The position numbers were made by a program, and so were the translations under genes. A model generated the notes under the pieces. The model was not told where the DNA came from. It worked only from the letters and a program-made list of their open reading frames with translations, and made no database searches. This document shows positions 9,663-20,824 of a stretch of DNA of 64,000 bases, in pieces. Location: assembly GCA_964035575.1 (NCBI GenBank), contig OZ037906.1, forward strand, positions 1,116,001 to 1,180,000, given 5' to 3'. The stretch comes from Rhynchopus sp. YZ270_cl-10. Its lineage: Eukaryota; Euglenozoa; Diplonemea; Diplonemida; Diplonemidae. Numbering within the stretch: position 1 is the first letter of the stretch; every line of letters starts with the position of its first letter.

Positions 9663-10601
9663 ATGAGTCGCTTCTCTAGGTCTATCGTTAATAGCACTTG
9701 GCTACGCGAGCAAATTGGTGTAAACAAGAAGGTGCGCATCTTCGACTGCACGACGGTGCTGGACACTGCCGCACGCAAGCCCTATGCGGTCGTCTCCGGC
9801 CGTGCGGGGTACGAAAAGCAGCACATCAAGGGTGCAGAGTTCTTCGACATCGAGCACTTCTCGAAGGGCCCCGAAGAGGTCGACCGCGACACATACGGGA
9901 ACCCGCTCACCTTCATGATGCTTGAACCATCTGAATTCCTCTCCCGCCTTGGCAAATCTAAGGGCATCGACAACGACACCCACCTCATCCTTTACCACCA
10001 AGCCACCTCCAAGCCTGTCTGGGCAACACGCGTCTGGTGGATGCTCTATGCTTCCGGCTACGCAGGACAATACAGTGTTCTCGACGGAGGCCTCGCGAAA
10101 TGGGCAGCAGAAGGGGGGGAAACTGCAGAAGGACCGGACACTACTACATTTAAGCCAACAATTTTAACACCACAGGAGGATTTGATTAAAAAAAACGCGT
10201 TTGTTGGAAAGGAAGCGGTGCAGGAGGCGCTTGCGAAAGGGGAGGGCCATCCGGTGATTCATGCACTACCCAAACCAAGCTTTGATGGGGCAAATTCTAT
10301 GTGGGGGAAGGCAGGGCATATTTCGGGGGCAATCAATGTGTCTCCCTTCGCCATGCTCAACGCAGACGACCACGACACCTTTGTCTCCAACGAGGAAGTG
10401 CAGAAGCTCTTCGCGGCGTCAGGCGTCACCGAGCAGCCAGCTTCCCTCACGACATACTGCGGGGCAGGGATCAGCGCTACCATCCCCGTCTTCCTCGCAC
10501 TCACCCAACTCGGCTGGGACTGCCCAATCCAAATGTACGATGGGTCTCTTTCTGAGTGGTGTGCCGATGAATCCTGCCCCATGGTCACCCCCAAGCCTTG
10601 A
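9663..10601 (+). CDS. Thiosulfate / 3-mercaptopyruvate sulfurtransferase (two rhodanese domains)
   Basis: This single-exon gene encodes 312 residues, the usual length of the two-domain sulfurtransferase family. The enzyme moves sulfane sulfur from mercaptopyruvate or thiosulfate to an acceptor such as cyanide or a thiol. The N-terminal rhodanese domain (about 10-155) lacks the catalytic cysteine: its active-site loop reads LILYHQATSKPVWATR. The C-terminal domain (about 180-305) has Cys266 in the loop TYCGAGISAT, close to the CG(S/A)G(V/I)TA signature typical of mercaptopyruvate sulfurtransferases, so this donor is somewhat favoured. The linker-start motif VLDGGLAKW and the closing YDGSLSEW are typical of the family. 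There is no obvious targeting peptide, so a cytosolic location is inferred. The start follows a CACAACATG context. Confidence 0.95.
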   Translation: MSRFSRSIVNSTWLREQIGVNKKVRIFDCTTVLDTAARKPYAVVSGRAGYEKQHIKGAEFFDIEHFSKGPEEVDRDTYGNPLTFMMLEPSEFLSRLGKSKGIDNDTHLILYHQATSKPVWATRVWWMLYASGYAGQYSVLDGGLAKWAAEGGETAEGPDTTTFKPTILTPQEDLIKKNAFVGKEAVQEALAKGEGHPVIHALPKPSFDGANSMWGKAGHISGAINVSPFAMLNADDHDTFVSNEEVQKLFAASGVTEQPASLTTYCGAGISATIPVFLALTQLGWDCPIQMYDGSLSEWCADESCPMVTPKP

Positions 10602-10790
10602 GAAATATTTCCTTTGGGAGGGGGCTTTCGAAGAGCGGTAGGTGGTGTTTATAAATGTGGATTAATTTTTTTTGCTCCAAAAAAAAGAAAATAGAGATGG
10701 TGCAAAAGGAAATGAGTCAACGACCTGTCAGCGACCTGTCAATATCGGGGGGGGGGTGGGTCATTTTTTAATAGTACTTAGCCATTTTCA

Positions 10791-10914
10791 GGTACACAGG
10801 TACACAGGTACACAGGTACACAGGTACACAGGTACACAGGTACACAGGTACACAGGTACACAGGTACACAGGTACACAGGTACACAGGTACACAGGTACA
10901 CAGGTACACAGGTA
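10791..10914. repeat. Microsatellite, unit GTACACAG, about 15 copies
   Basis: A pure 8-bp tandem array. Its translated frames are artefacts of the repeat. Confidence 0.95.
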
Positions 10915-10993
10915 CATAATATGTGGTGGTCAAAAGTGCAAAATCCACACGTTCTATCTTGTGCATCCCAGCTTGAACGACTCTTTGCCGCTT

Positions 10994-11031
10994 CACAGCT
11001 GGTCTGTGAATGTGTTCACAGACCAGCTGTG
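10994..11031. repeat. Perfect hairpin, 17-bp stem
   Basis: CACAGCTGGTCTGTGAA pairs with TTCACAGACCAGCTGTG around a TGTG loop. It lies inside the TIR element next to the octamer array. Confidence 0.85.
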
Positions 11032-11334
11032 GTAGTAGAAATCACCTCCAGCTTTGAGGGACTCAGGGCTGTGTGACGCTGCTGATTTCGACACGTTGCC
11101 GAAGCAGCGATCGCGCTTGGTGTGGTTTTGTGTATCCCAAAAGGAGTCATCACTCAAAGCATTTTGACTAAACGTCTGAACGTTCTGAACCTGGAATCGA
11201 TAGCAGACAGGAACAAGAGGATGGGCAGGCAGCGCCTGCCCGACCTGTGTGAAGTGAATCAGTGATTGCCTGACAGATGTCTGGGTAACCGTGTATTCTG
11301 TGTGGGTATCCATGTCCGGAGTATATCCCATTGT

Positions 11335-11840
11335 CCCCTTACATTGTGATTTACGTGTAACTTTTTTTACATGTTAGCCACATGTCATTTGACATGTAAA
11401 GTGACATGTGCCACAGGTGAAATGACCTGTTAAGTACATGTCATTTTTAGGTGGCACATGTCAGTTTACTTCACCGTCGTGTAGGGTCCGCGCGGGGTAC
11501 CCCGGGGTTTGGGGAGCACACGGCGGTGAAGTAAGTTACATTACATGGAATGTTACATGTGAAAAACCGTTACGTAAATGACATGTAACTTCACATGTAA
11601 TGTAACAGTTACATGTACATGTGATCATGTTACGTGTGTCGATGTGTAAAAAACCCACCCACCATAATTTTCACAACGATTTTTGAGGATTTTTTAGGTC
11701 TTACCAGAAATCACCGCCGAAAGCTGCCCAGAACCACCCCCAAAACCATTGTACCACTACCTGATTTCGCCACCTGTACCACATGTAACAAAAGTTACAT
11801 GTAATACCACATGTACCACCCGTTACTTCGTGTACCCTGA
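11335..11840. repeat. ACATGT-rich palindromic block with GACGGTGAAGTA core
   Basis: Many ACATGT, TTACATGT and ACATGTAA motifs surround a core in which TTTACTTCACCGTCGTGTAG faces GCACACGGCGGTGAAGTAA. The right edge of the window (63905-64000) begins a related copy reading the other way. No coding sequence is seen. Confidence 0.6.
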
Positions 11841-11954
11841 GGGTCCGTATGGGCCACTGTGTCTGTGTGTGTGCCCCACCAAAAAATCGCTAAGGGCCGT
11901 TAAAAAATGACCCTCCCCTATGGCAACGACCTGTCAGCGACCTCTCAATATCGG

Positions 11955-13343
11955 CCCCTCCTGGAGCACCAAGAGAGAAAGAAAAAGAGAGAGAGAGACG
12001 TCTGCATACCAACAATAGCTCTGTTTTTGGATGGTGGTGGTGATGCACGTTTGAAGGGTTTGTAGTGGAAACCTATTTTTTTCTTCTCTCGGAGTGCGAA
12101 TGAATGAGGACCTTTTTTTTTTTTGCGAACACAACCCATTTCCACAACTCTCATTGTGTTTCGAGTGTGTCTTTTTTCTGTTTTTGGTACTAAAGCACAG
12201 TGAGACTTGGTAGTATCCTACAATTTTGTAACTTAGCTCAAAAAAAAACAACAAAACCTCGCAACGTGTCTTAAGACAGGGCCTTTTTTTCTTGCTTCCA
12301 CAAACGCAATACACACCATCTAAGTATAAAATCAGCTCGACAGTAACCACTGAGTCGTGGTTGGTACAGCGCAACAAGAAATTTACTTTGTGCCCTTTCA
12401 CGTCGCTCCTTTCCAACCAGTATAGACAGCACCCGAGGAGTGAGGACGTACCTTGGTTGTAGTAGAGCTGACCGACCTGTTCTCCGTGGACAGGGAGTTT
12501 CCCCTTTGGCTTGTAGTCAAAGATGATAAACTACGGCGTTGGGGTGGTTTGGGCTCTTTCGTTTTTGTTCACATAGCTTTTATTTCCTTCCATCAAAACT
12601 TTGCTGAATGGTTCCGCGAAAGCCTTTTTGATAAACATTAGTTTGTAAGCCGCCCTCTGCTTTGCCACTCTCTCTGAGGTTGAACCTCGCGAATCAGTCT
12701 GATTCTTCTTGCAGTGCAGAAACTCTGCCGCACGTTGCCTGCGAAGGTTGCAAAGAAGACTTCCACGGATGCGTTCATGTGTTCCTCGTGTACCTCGTGT
12801 ACCTGTTCTTTCATATCCTCAGACATGATGGACTGCCGTCCACTCGCTTTCCAAACAACCGGTTTGTTGCGTTTTTGGAACAGCGTTCATCCAACTGTCA
12901 TCCCCACCAGACCAAACAGACGCGGCCACCCAAGAGAGCTCGGCAATACCCTCTTTTTTCACGCGTACCTCCGCACTCAGCTATTGATATCTACCATACA
13001 TTGTCCGCGAAATGTTTCGGAGCGAAAACCACACACAATTTCTCAAAATTGGGTTGTGCTTTTCGCCTAGTTTTTCGCCACGTTTTGCTTATTTCAAAGA
13101 GCCATATTGGGTTTTTCAATGTGATTCACACTGTATTTTTCTCTCCCCCACCCACCTTACACATTCCAGGAAATCCCCAACCCCATTCCACAATTGGACC
13201 ATAAAAGAGAGGGGTTGGGGTGGGGATCATACGAGCTTTTTTCCCCCGGTGGGTTTTCTGAACCCGATTGTTTTTCTCTCTTTTTTTTCTCTTTTTTTTT
13301 TTGAGATTTTCTTTTTACATAGTGGTGAGGTGAGGGTTGTACA
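11955..13343. other. Decayed minus-strand coding-like sequence; no intact gene
   Basis: On the minus strand about 11980-12530 there is a long open frame containing KGHKVNFLLRCTNHDSV and DYKPKGKLPVHGEQVGQLYY. This looks like part of a real protein, possibly a transposase, but no domain is recognised and the frame degrades into low complexity. 12640-13230 has short open frames on both strands without support. 13250-13320 is a T/C-rich tract leading into the AIR9-like gene. Confidence 0.35.
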
Positions 13344-16300
13344 ATGCGCGTGCCCGACCTATGGGCGAATGCTCCTCCGTTGCAGCGGACTTCTAGTAAG
13401 TCGTCGAGGCATTCGACTGGGTATGTGCACCCGTTGACAGACTCGCCAAGGACACCGAAGCTTTGCTCCCCGCAGCAGTTTCCAGCCAGCCAACGGTCTT
13501 TCTTTGCCGAAGCGAATGGAGCGAACGGCATCAATGTGACCCGCAAGGCGTCCTCCCAGCTCCCCCCTGCGCCTGCAAGGAAACGCTCGCTAAGCGCCTC
13601 TGCCGCCTCCATCAGCAACAAGGAGATGGCCACCGACCAGGCCTGCTGTGCGGCGTACCTCTACATGCGCGAGCACGACACCACGCAGTTTGAGGAGTCG
13701 CTCCCCCTCGCGACCCTGCGCACGCTCGACCTCTCCATCAACGGCATTATCTCTTGCGAGTTTTTGTGGGAGGCTCCCTCACCGAATACGCTTCCAGTTA
13801 CTCGTATGCCCCTTTTTAAACGCTTACCCCAACTATTTTTTTTTTTCTGATGTTACAGTAACCTCGAAATGGACGGTTGAGGGTCCACCCGGTAGGGGGG
13901 CATTTACCCAATTATTGTACTTCAACTTTGTTAAAGTTAACCTTTCTTTTCTCAGGCTTCCCGCACCTCCGGCATTTGTATTTGACTGGAAACTCATTGA
14001 CCTCTCTGAACGGTCTGTCCGGCCTGCCGTGCCTCGAGACGCTGACGCTGAGCAGCAACCAGATCCGCTCGCTGGAGGGGCTGTGCACGCTGGACTCGCT
14101 GCGCATCCTGTCCCTGCACCACAACGACCTGCGCACCCTGAAGGGCTTCCCCTCCCTGCCGGCCCTGGCTGCCGTCAACCTCGTTGGCAACCCCATAGCA
14201 GACCTCCCCACCTACCGCGCCATGGTACTGTCCGTCTCCGCCCCCGAACGCATCGACAACAAAGCTGTCCTCGAAGACGAATACCGGGACGCCATCCGCA
14301 TCAAAGGCAAGGTCTCCTTCGCCGTAAAGGAGGGCTTCACCTGGGACGGATGGCTCTCCGTCTCCGAGACAGTCAAGCTTGCAGAGGCCTATATGACACG
14401 CTCACAGAAGGAAGACTCGGACCTCCTCGAGATGCTTGGTATTGATGTGCGCAATGCAGATCGTCGCAAAAAGAAGCGCGCTGTGGAAGAAGGTGTGCAG
14501 CTTGAGTTAAACCTCGCTGTCATCGACCGCCGCGCAAAGCTCGACACAACCCGCCCCTTCTACAACAAACACATTCCTCCAGTTGAATTCCGCGTAGAAG
14601 GCAAAGCAGAATCGGTCCACCTCTTCACCGGCCTCAACGATTTTGGGACCCTCATTGAGATGGAATCTTCGAGCGAGGTCCGGAGACGAGACACCCCTGG
14701 TTCACCTGCTTCCGCACAATCATCTCCAGCGAGACCTATCTGCACTGCAATGCGAAGCTCCCCAGACAGCGACGAATTTGTCTCCACATTGTACACCACC
14801 CCTGGGGAATCATTGTACCGCTATGTGGTGGATGGTGAGGTGGTATGCGACGAACCTGCTGTAGAAGGCCCTGATGGAGGCAGGTACACCCACCTCTATG
14901 TTCCCCCAAGCAGCGAAGCTACCGCAGACGCGAGCAACGGTGCGGAAGACATTCTGCACATCCGCTGGCTCCGCTCTGCCGAAAACTTTGATTGGGAGAT
15001 CATCGAAGACGCATCCTCCCATACCTTCACCCCTGCCGCCACTGAAGTAGGCCGCCACCTCCGTGCAGAGGTTCTCGTCTATGAGGGTGGATGGTACCGC
15101 AAGATGTTCTATTATGTAACCTCCCCGGTCGCACCGTGTATGCCTTCGGTAAGTGGACTGGAGTTGCTTGGAGAGCCGTTTGTTGGTGAAACGGCGACCC
15201 TCAATGTGCAGTACCAAGGTGGTGTGGAAGGTGCCTCTTCGGTGGTGTGGTACCGTAAAAAGAAGGGGGCCGCGAAGAAGAAGATCCCGCAGGAAAGCGG
15301 CATTTCGTACACCCTCAGGGCAGAGGACGTTGACCATATGATAACAGCGGTGTACACCCCGGTGCGAGACGACGGGGAGGTTGGCTGCTCCGACGAGGTG
15401 ACCCTCCCTTCTCTTGTCCTCTCCACACCGCCCGCGTTTACGGACCTCAGGTTCTCCTCTGAAATTGCGGTAGTAGGCCAACCCATTTCCGTTGAAGGCA
15501 TCTTCACTGGAGGACTCCCTGGCACGCATATCTATGAATGGAAAAACCCTATCACCGGGGCAACAAAAAGCTGCAAAGGCAGCAGCATCACCCCGCAAGA
15601 ATTCGATGCGGGCTACCAACTTCTTGTCAGCGTGACTCCAGTGAACAACGAAGGGAGGCGGGGCCGCCCTGTAACGGTAATGTCCCCCACTGTCGTCTAT
15701 GGGGAGCCCGAGCTGACAGACGTTGCGTTGATAGGACCGTGCGAAGAAGGGAAGTCCCTGCGTCTCAGCTACAAATTCGTGGGCGGGAGGGAGGGGCTGC
15801 ACCTCGTGGAGTGGTTTTTGAGTAGCAACAGCCCGCCGATCACCTCGCCTGTCACTCCTACGGGGCCGTCCTATGATTCACTTCTTCAGAAGGAGAAGAA
15901 GGCGAACTTCACATACAAGCTGACTGCAGCGGACGTCGGTGATCTCGTTGTCTGTAGAGTCACCCCGCACCGTTGCGACGGCCTTATTGGAAAGGCGGTG
16001 GTTGTGCGAAGTGGTGTCATCACCCCTACCCGCCCACAAGCGAAAATACGCATTGCAGGCTCACCATACACAGGCGACACACTCCGCCTTCATGTAGACT
16101 ACACCGGAGGTGATGAAGGGGCTTCTCTGGTTCAATGGGGAAGGGTGAGTCTCCAAGATGGCACCTCACCTTCTACCGTTACGCTCTCCAGCAGCCTTGC
16201 AGGGCCGGACTGTGAATGGGAAGAAGAAACCTCTGATCCACGCAACCGGCATCGTCCGTTGAGTGACGATGATCTGAACTGTGTCATCGCAGTGCGCTAT

Positions 16301-19300
16301 ACCCCTGTACGACGCGATGGTGTGGAGGGTTCAATGGTAACAGCAAAGAGTACTTTGATCGGTCCACGGATGGATAAACGGGGGGTGCTGAAGAGGTCCT
16401 GCTCGAATGGGGGTGGGATGTTTGTTGACACGGACCTCTCTCAGACCTTTGTCAAGCCAGAACGGTCGCACAGTGTTCCCCCTGGAGGGGTGTTCGATAC
16501 GCCGACTCCGGCAAAGCTTTCGTTTCCGTCTGATGTCGTAGAATTTGATGTTCTCCGCGCAAAGGACATTCTCGCCCAGCAGTGTCTCGCAGGAACGCAC
16601 TTCCTCTGGGAGACAGTCTCCAGTGCAGGTAGGATGCGTACTGTAGGCGATGCAGAGTCGTATTTAGTGACCCGTAGTGATGTGGGCAAATCTCTCAATT
16701 TCACAGCAACGATGCCGTGGAATGTCGTGCCCCTGACCTGCTCTAGTGGGTTGGTGATGCAGTCGATCAGACGATTTGGAGTTTCCTTTGGTGAAAAGGT
16801 TGTGTGGAGTGATGAGGATTTGATTAAAAGCCCGAGCTCGCGGTCAGACGAAGCGGTGCTGGTGAACGGTCGTCTCGAAGCGAAGTGGATCATCCAAAAC
16901 CAGGAAGTCAAAATAGAATGTTTCTGGGAGGTCTTCGTTGATTCGAAGTGGACTGCGGTATGTAAAAAATGGGGGGAGAGAAAAATTCAAAAAAAAAATT
17001 ACCTCACATACATATAGGTCTCGAAGAAGGAGCACTTCACCCCCACCTCCCAAGAGGTGGGGCTCAAGCTGCGTGTCGTGGGGATCCCGATCATCTCAAG
17101 GGGCACCAAGCAGATTTTCCATGAGCGAGGGTATGCAATTTCTTCTTTTTTTTTTTATCAAATGTAAACCACGAAATGGATGTACTGGACTTGCATGGTT
17201 GGGGTGTCCACCCCCCCGGTACAACCGCGGTCATACCAAAGGTACACTGTTCACGAGAGGGCTTTGTATTTCAACCTTTTTCCAACGCCACCAATTTCTC
17301 TTACGGTACGGAACACTCGAACACCCCCACCCTTTATATGAACACAACCGAGCTGCTAAGCATTTCAACTCCTCCTTAATCCCTCATTACCTCAAACCCC
17401 CCCTCCACAGAACAAGAGTTGTGCAGGAACTAGGCACTGTGAAGACCCCTAAGCAGTCTCGCGACCGCCTCATGTCCTCCACCCTGAAGGTCGCCTCCAC
17501 ACCACGTGTCGGCTCTCCGAAGCTGAGCCACTCGCTCTCCTTCAAGAAGATGGGGTCCTCTTCGAACACCTCCGCCTCCACGTCGCCTAGGCACTCTACG
17601 CTGAGCCCGCCTCCTCCGGAGGAGCTGGCTTCTCCGTCTCCGTCTCCTTCAGTTCGCGCACGAAAGTCATTACCACCGGAGGCGAGGGGGAAGCCGGTTA
17701 AGCGGTCGTCTTCGGGGACCTTTGGGAGTCCGAAGGTGCGGAAGACGCAGTCGACCTATGTGTCGCCCTCTGTGGAGCAGGAGCAGGAGCAGGTGGTGGA
17801 GACGCATGAGAATGGGATCACACCAGAGACATCGCCGGTGGAGACTGTCTCGGAGGGGAGTGCTGAGATGCCCCCCGCCATGCCGGCCCTGCCTGCCGCA
17901 GAGCTCCCGGCAAGCTACTACAACTCCAGGGGGTATGCCAGCGACGACAGCGACGTCGAGCCCATGCCGCGTCTCTCGAAGCGTGCGGCGCTTGCTGCGC
18001 GGGCGCATAGCCGGTCGGAAGGGTCGCCGACCTCCTTTGTGGACATCGAAGAAGAAGAACCCGAACCAGTCGACGTCGTGCACAGCGACGCAGAGTCGTC
18101 CACCTCCACAGAAACAACCGACCTCCCGGTTGGGCCCGTAGAGGTGACCTACTCTGCGCCGGCTGCGTCGGAGTTTCAGTTGACGATAGATACTGGGACT
18201 CCGGTGGTGGGGTCGCTTGGGGTAGCGTCGCGGGAAACGAAAGATGCGTTCCCGCTGAACAGTAATGAAGTAGTGGTGGGGCCCGGTGCGCATGCGGTTG
18301 CAGATGGGGAGTTTGTGTTGAGTGTGTCGTCGTACGATGAATCGCGTCCGTCCAGTGATGGTGCGCCGTCTCCGACAGTGGTGTCGACGTTGACCCTCCC
18401 GATTCCAATCGACGATGCGTCGTCCGCCAGCGAAGAGCCGCCCACCTCCCCTGTTGCAAAGCCGAGGAAACGGACCGCATCCTTTTCAAAGCTCAACGTC
18501 AACTCGAACAGCCCTGCGAAGTTCACAAACTCGCTTCTCGGGTCCCCAGAGAAGTCTGCAGACGGGGGCGCCACACCACGCAAAGGCCGCGCTAGATCCG
18601 CATCAACCGCCAACACCGGAATCGCTTCATACACCTCCCCACGCACTTTATCAACAAACTTTCCGAGCCCACTGCCGAGCCCCCGAGGTGCCTCAGGCTT
18701 ATTCAAAAAACCAGAAGCAAATTTATCGGTTCCTGGCAGAGAACGACGCGGCTCTGTTAGCAAGGTGGGCACAACCCTGGCCATTCCTGGCACAGAAGGG
18801 GAGAGCAGCGGCGGCGGCGGCGGGGTAAAGGCAAAGCGCACCAGGTCTGCAACGTCCCTCCGCAAGCCGAACCTACCGTTGCTTACCTTGCAGACGGAGG
18901 AGCCGGCAGCATCGCCTAAGGCAGAGCCTAAGAAGACCATGGTGTCTGTCACCGTGGATGCACCGCAAGGGGGTAACAACCTTCTCGGTGTTGCGCCTGC
19001 AGGGGGTGGGCGGAGGCATCGGTCGGCTACAATGATGCGGCCTACTTCGCCTGCGTCCGTTTCATCGAATTGCGCGTCACCTTCTTCACCCATGATGCTT
19101 TCTGTTGATGCAGGAGGAGCCGCTAAAACACCGGTCGGAAGAAAACGGGGTTCTTCATTCCTCAAAAACCCATCCGATCCGATTCCACAAACGCAAACCG
19201 GAAGGAGTAGGCGGCTCTCCGTTGCGACGTGCCCGTCTCCGAGGCAAAGGTCGGGGACGTTCAAATCACCGACAAACGATTCTCATGTTGACGAAAACAA

Positions 19301-20310
19301 TGTGTTCACGACGCTCGCATTCCCTCTGGGGAACCGAGCAGAGGTGGGCACTACTACACCCCTGTTGAGTCATTTCAAAGGAAACGGCGCTGAAGGGAAG
19401 TCCTCCTTTATCTGGCAGAAGCGTTACGGTGGGGACGGCGACGATTCCTGGACGGATGTAAAGACGGCAGACCCTTACTACATTACGGGGAATGTTGACG
19501 ACGCACATTGTGAGTTCCGGGTGGTAGGTACACCAGTGAATTGGAAGGGCATTAAGGGACCTAAGCACGAAACAGAGGCGGTGCGGATGAGGTGGGGAGA
19601 GGTTATGTTAGAGACACTGCTGAAAACGATTATTGGGTATGCCGCTGTCGATGTCATTGTGTCGCATCTGCCGACGGTGAGACAGCAGAAGTCGGTACTA
19701 ACGTTGACAGAACGAAAGCTAAAACTGCGTCGCAGTGACACAGAAACCGAGCCCTTTGTTTCTGCTGAAATGGACCGTCGCCACCTCGTCACCTGCGTTG
19801 TCCCCCCCAGCTATGCCCCAAACGCCTTCCGTCTTATGATCGAGCGTGAAGAAGGAGGTTTAATGGCATACGACATGGAGCTGCCCCCAAACAGAGGCCA
19901 AAGTGAGCGTGACTTCCTGGTGCTTCTGATCCGTGTCTGGGCGTCTCTATCAGATCCCGAGGTCTGTACAAGATACCTCTCCCGGTCGGTGTCGGACAAA
20001 TGGCAAAAAGGGATTTGCGAGATAGAGGAAATGCGCCACAGAGAGGATTTGCTGCGCCCTGCGTTTGAAAGCCCTCTCGTCCCGCCGACAGTACCGCAGA
20101 AGCCAGTGTCAAGAAGGGAGACTAACATTCGGGTATGTATTTTAGGGTTTTTTAGGGGTCCGGGAACCCCACTATTCATAGGCCGTTAAGGAAAAAAAGG
20201 CTGGGGGAAGAAGTGATCTGAGTGGTTGTGAACCGCCTCCGTTCTCTTACGGTACGGAACACTCACGCCTCACCCTTTGCATGAGCTCGACCGAGCGTGC
20301 CATTTCGTAA
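13344..20310 (+). CDS. AIR9-like microtubule-associated protein (LRR + A9 repeats)
   Basis: Six exons are proposed: 13344-13803, 13859-13891, 13956-16957, 17018-17130, 17411-20132 and 20182-20310. The frames join exactly to give 2,152 residues. Residues about 125-260 are leucine-rich repeats (LRHLYLTGNSLTSLNGL, ETLTLSSNQIRSLEGL). About four A9 repeats follow, with signatures such as GEPFVGETATLNVQYQGG and AVYTPVRDDGEVG. Exon 5 opens with some 620 residues rich in Ser, Pro and basic residues, typical of microtubule-binding tails, then an ordered C-terminal domain (from about FIWQKRYGGDGDDSWTD). AIR9 in plants binds cortical microtubules and the division site; relatives occur in excavates, where a cytoskeletal or flagellar role is inferred. 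The plant protein is about 1,700 residues with its basic region N-terminal, so the order here differs. The last exon partly overlaps repeat M7 and is the least certain part. Confidence 0.85.
17198..17280 (+). repeat. M3 module inside AIR9-like intron 4
   Basis: GGGGTGTCCACCCC (a small hairpin) and CGGTACAACCG precede GGTACACTGTTCACGAGAGG and GCTTTGTATTTCAAC. The full copy at 27139-27226 matches along its whole length. This module and the M7 copy behind it account for most of the 280-bp intron. Confidence 0.75.
17297..17372 (+). repeat. M7 module, copy 1 (intronic)
   Basis: TCTCTTACGGTACGGAACAC, then ACCCTTTATATGAACACAAC and CGAGC, then GCATTTCAACTCC. It matches 20240-20300. Confidence 0.65.
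20240..20300 (+). repeat. M7 module, copy 2 (overlaps the proposed last AIR9-like exon)
   Basis: TTCTCTTACGGTACGGAACA, then CACCCTTTGCATGAG and ACCGAGC. It is closely related to 17297-17372. If the exon is right, the last residues of the protein derive from a repeat. Confidence 0.65.
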
Positions 20311-20824
20311 AACAGTAGAATATAAAGTATGATTTTGAAAATAATAAAACAGACATTCGCGACGTTCTGCTTCGACATTGCCCTGGCATAGCACTTGTGG
20401 GTCTTTTTAGGGGTCTGCTGTAGCTGTATTTTCTTTCCCCTCCTCCCCTCTCTGTTAAAATTACGTTTGATCAGTTTCAGGTTTTTCCTTTTTTTTTCCT
20501 TTTTCCTCTTTTTCTTTTCCCCCATCCGTACTGAGATAGCGGCGAGGTGGCAGTGTGTATTGGGGACAACATTCTTCCTCTCTCTCCCTCCCTCCCTCTT
20601 TCTTTCTGTGCACTACGTGCTCTCTGTAAGATGCACAATTTTCCTTGCACCTGTTTTTTGTGCCGTGAGGTACATAAGTCTCCAAGATTTTTTTTTAAAA
20701 TATATACCAAGCATTGACAAGAGGAAATAGAATCGATGGAAGGTACCTGCCTGGAAATTGTTGTTGTTATTTTATGACAATTTTGCAGTGCGATAAACGG
20801 AAAAAAAGGGGGATTTTTTTTTTT
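20311..20824. other. No gene seen; T/C-rich spacer
   Basis: AT-rich DNA with a strong pyrimidine tract at about 20430-20610 and several T runs. I see no coding region or clear repeat. Confidence 0.5.

Larger units (their letters stand above)
10718..11954. mobile_element. Palindromic TIR element flanked by a 31-bp direct duplication
   Basis: The flanks repeat CAACGACCTGTCAGCGACCT and the following bases up to ATATCGG, at 10718-10748 and 11924-11954. Inside, GGGTCATTTTTTAA with CTTAGC (10758-10782) is inverted at 11889-11913. The interior holds a GTACACAG array, a perfect 17-bp hairpin and an ACATGT-rich palindrome. The flank continues past 11954 into CCCCTCCTGGAGCACCA, which is intact at 63150-63185, so the target was itself a repeat. 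Confidence 0.6.

Noticed and set aside
10672-11076. 134-residue frame with VHRYTGTQ repeats
   Set aside because: A product of the GTACACAG microsatellite.
11934-12416. PiggyBac-like transposase on the minus strand
   Set aside because: KGHKVNFLL is suggestive, but the expected catalytic motifs and cysteine-rich tail could not be found; kept only as an unclassified remnant.
18176-19264. Minus-strand 362-residue frame (and 14810-15802)
   Set aside because: Antisense shadows of the long GC-rich AIR9-like exons; no independent domain or splice support.
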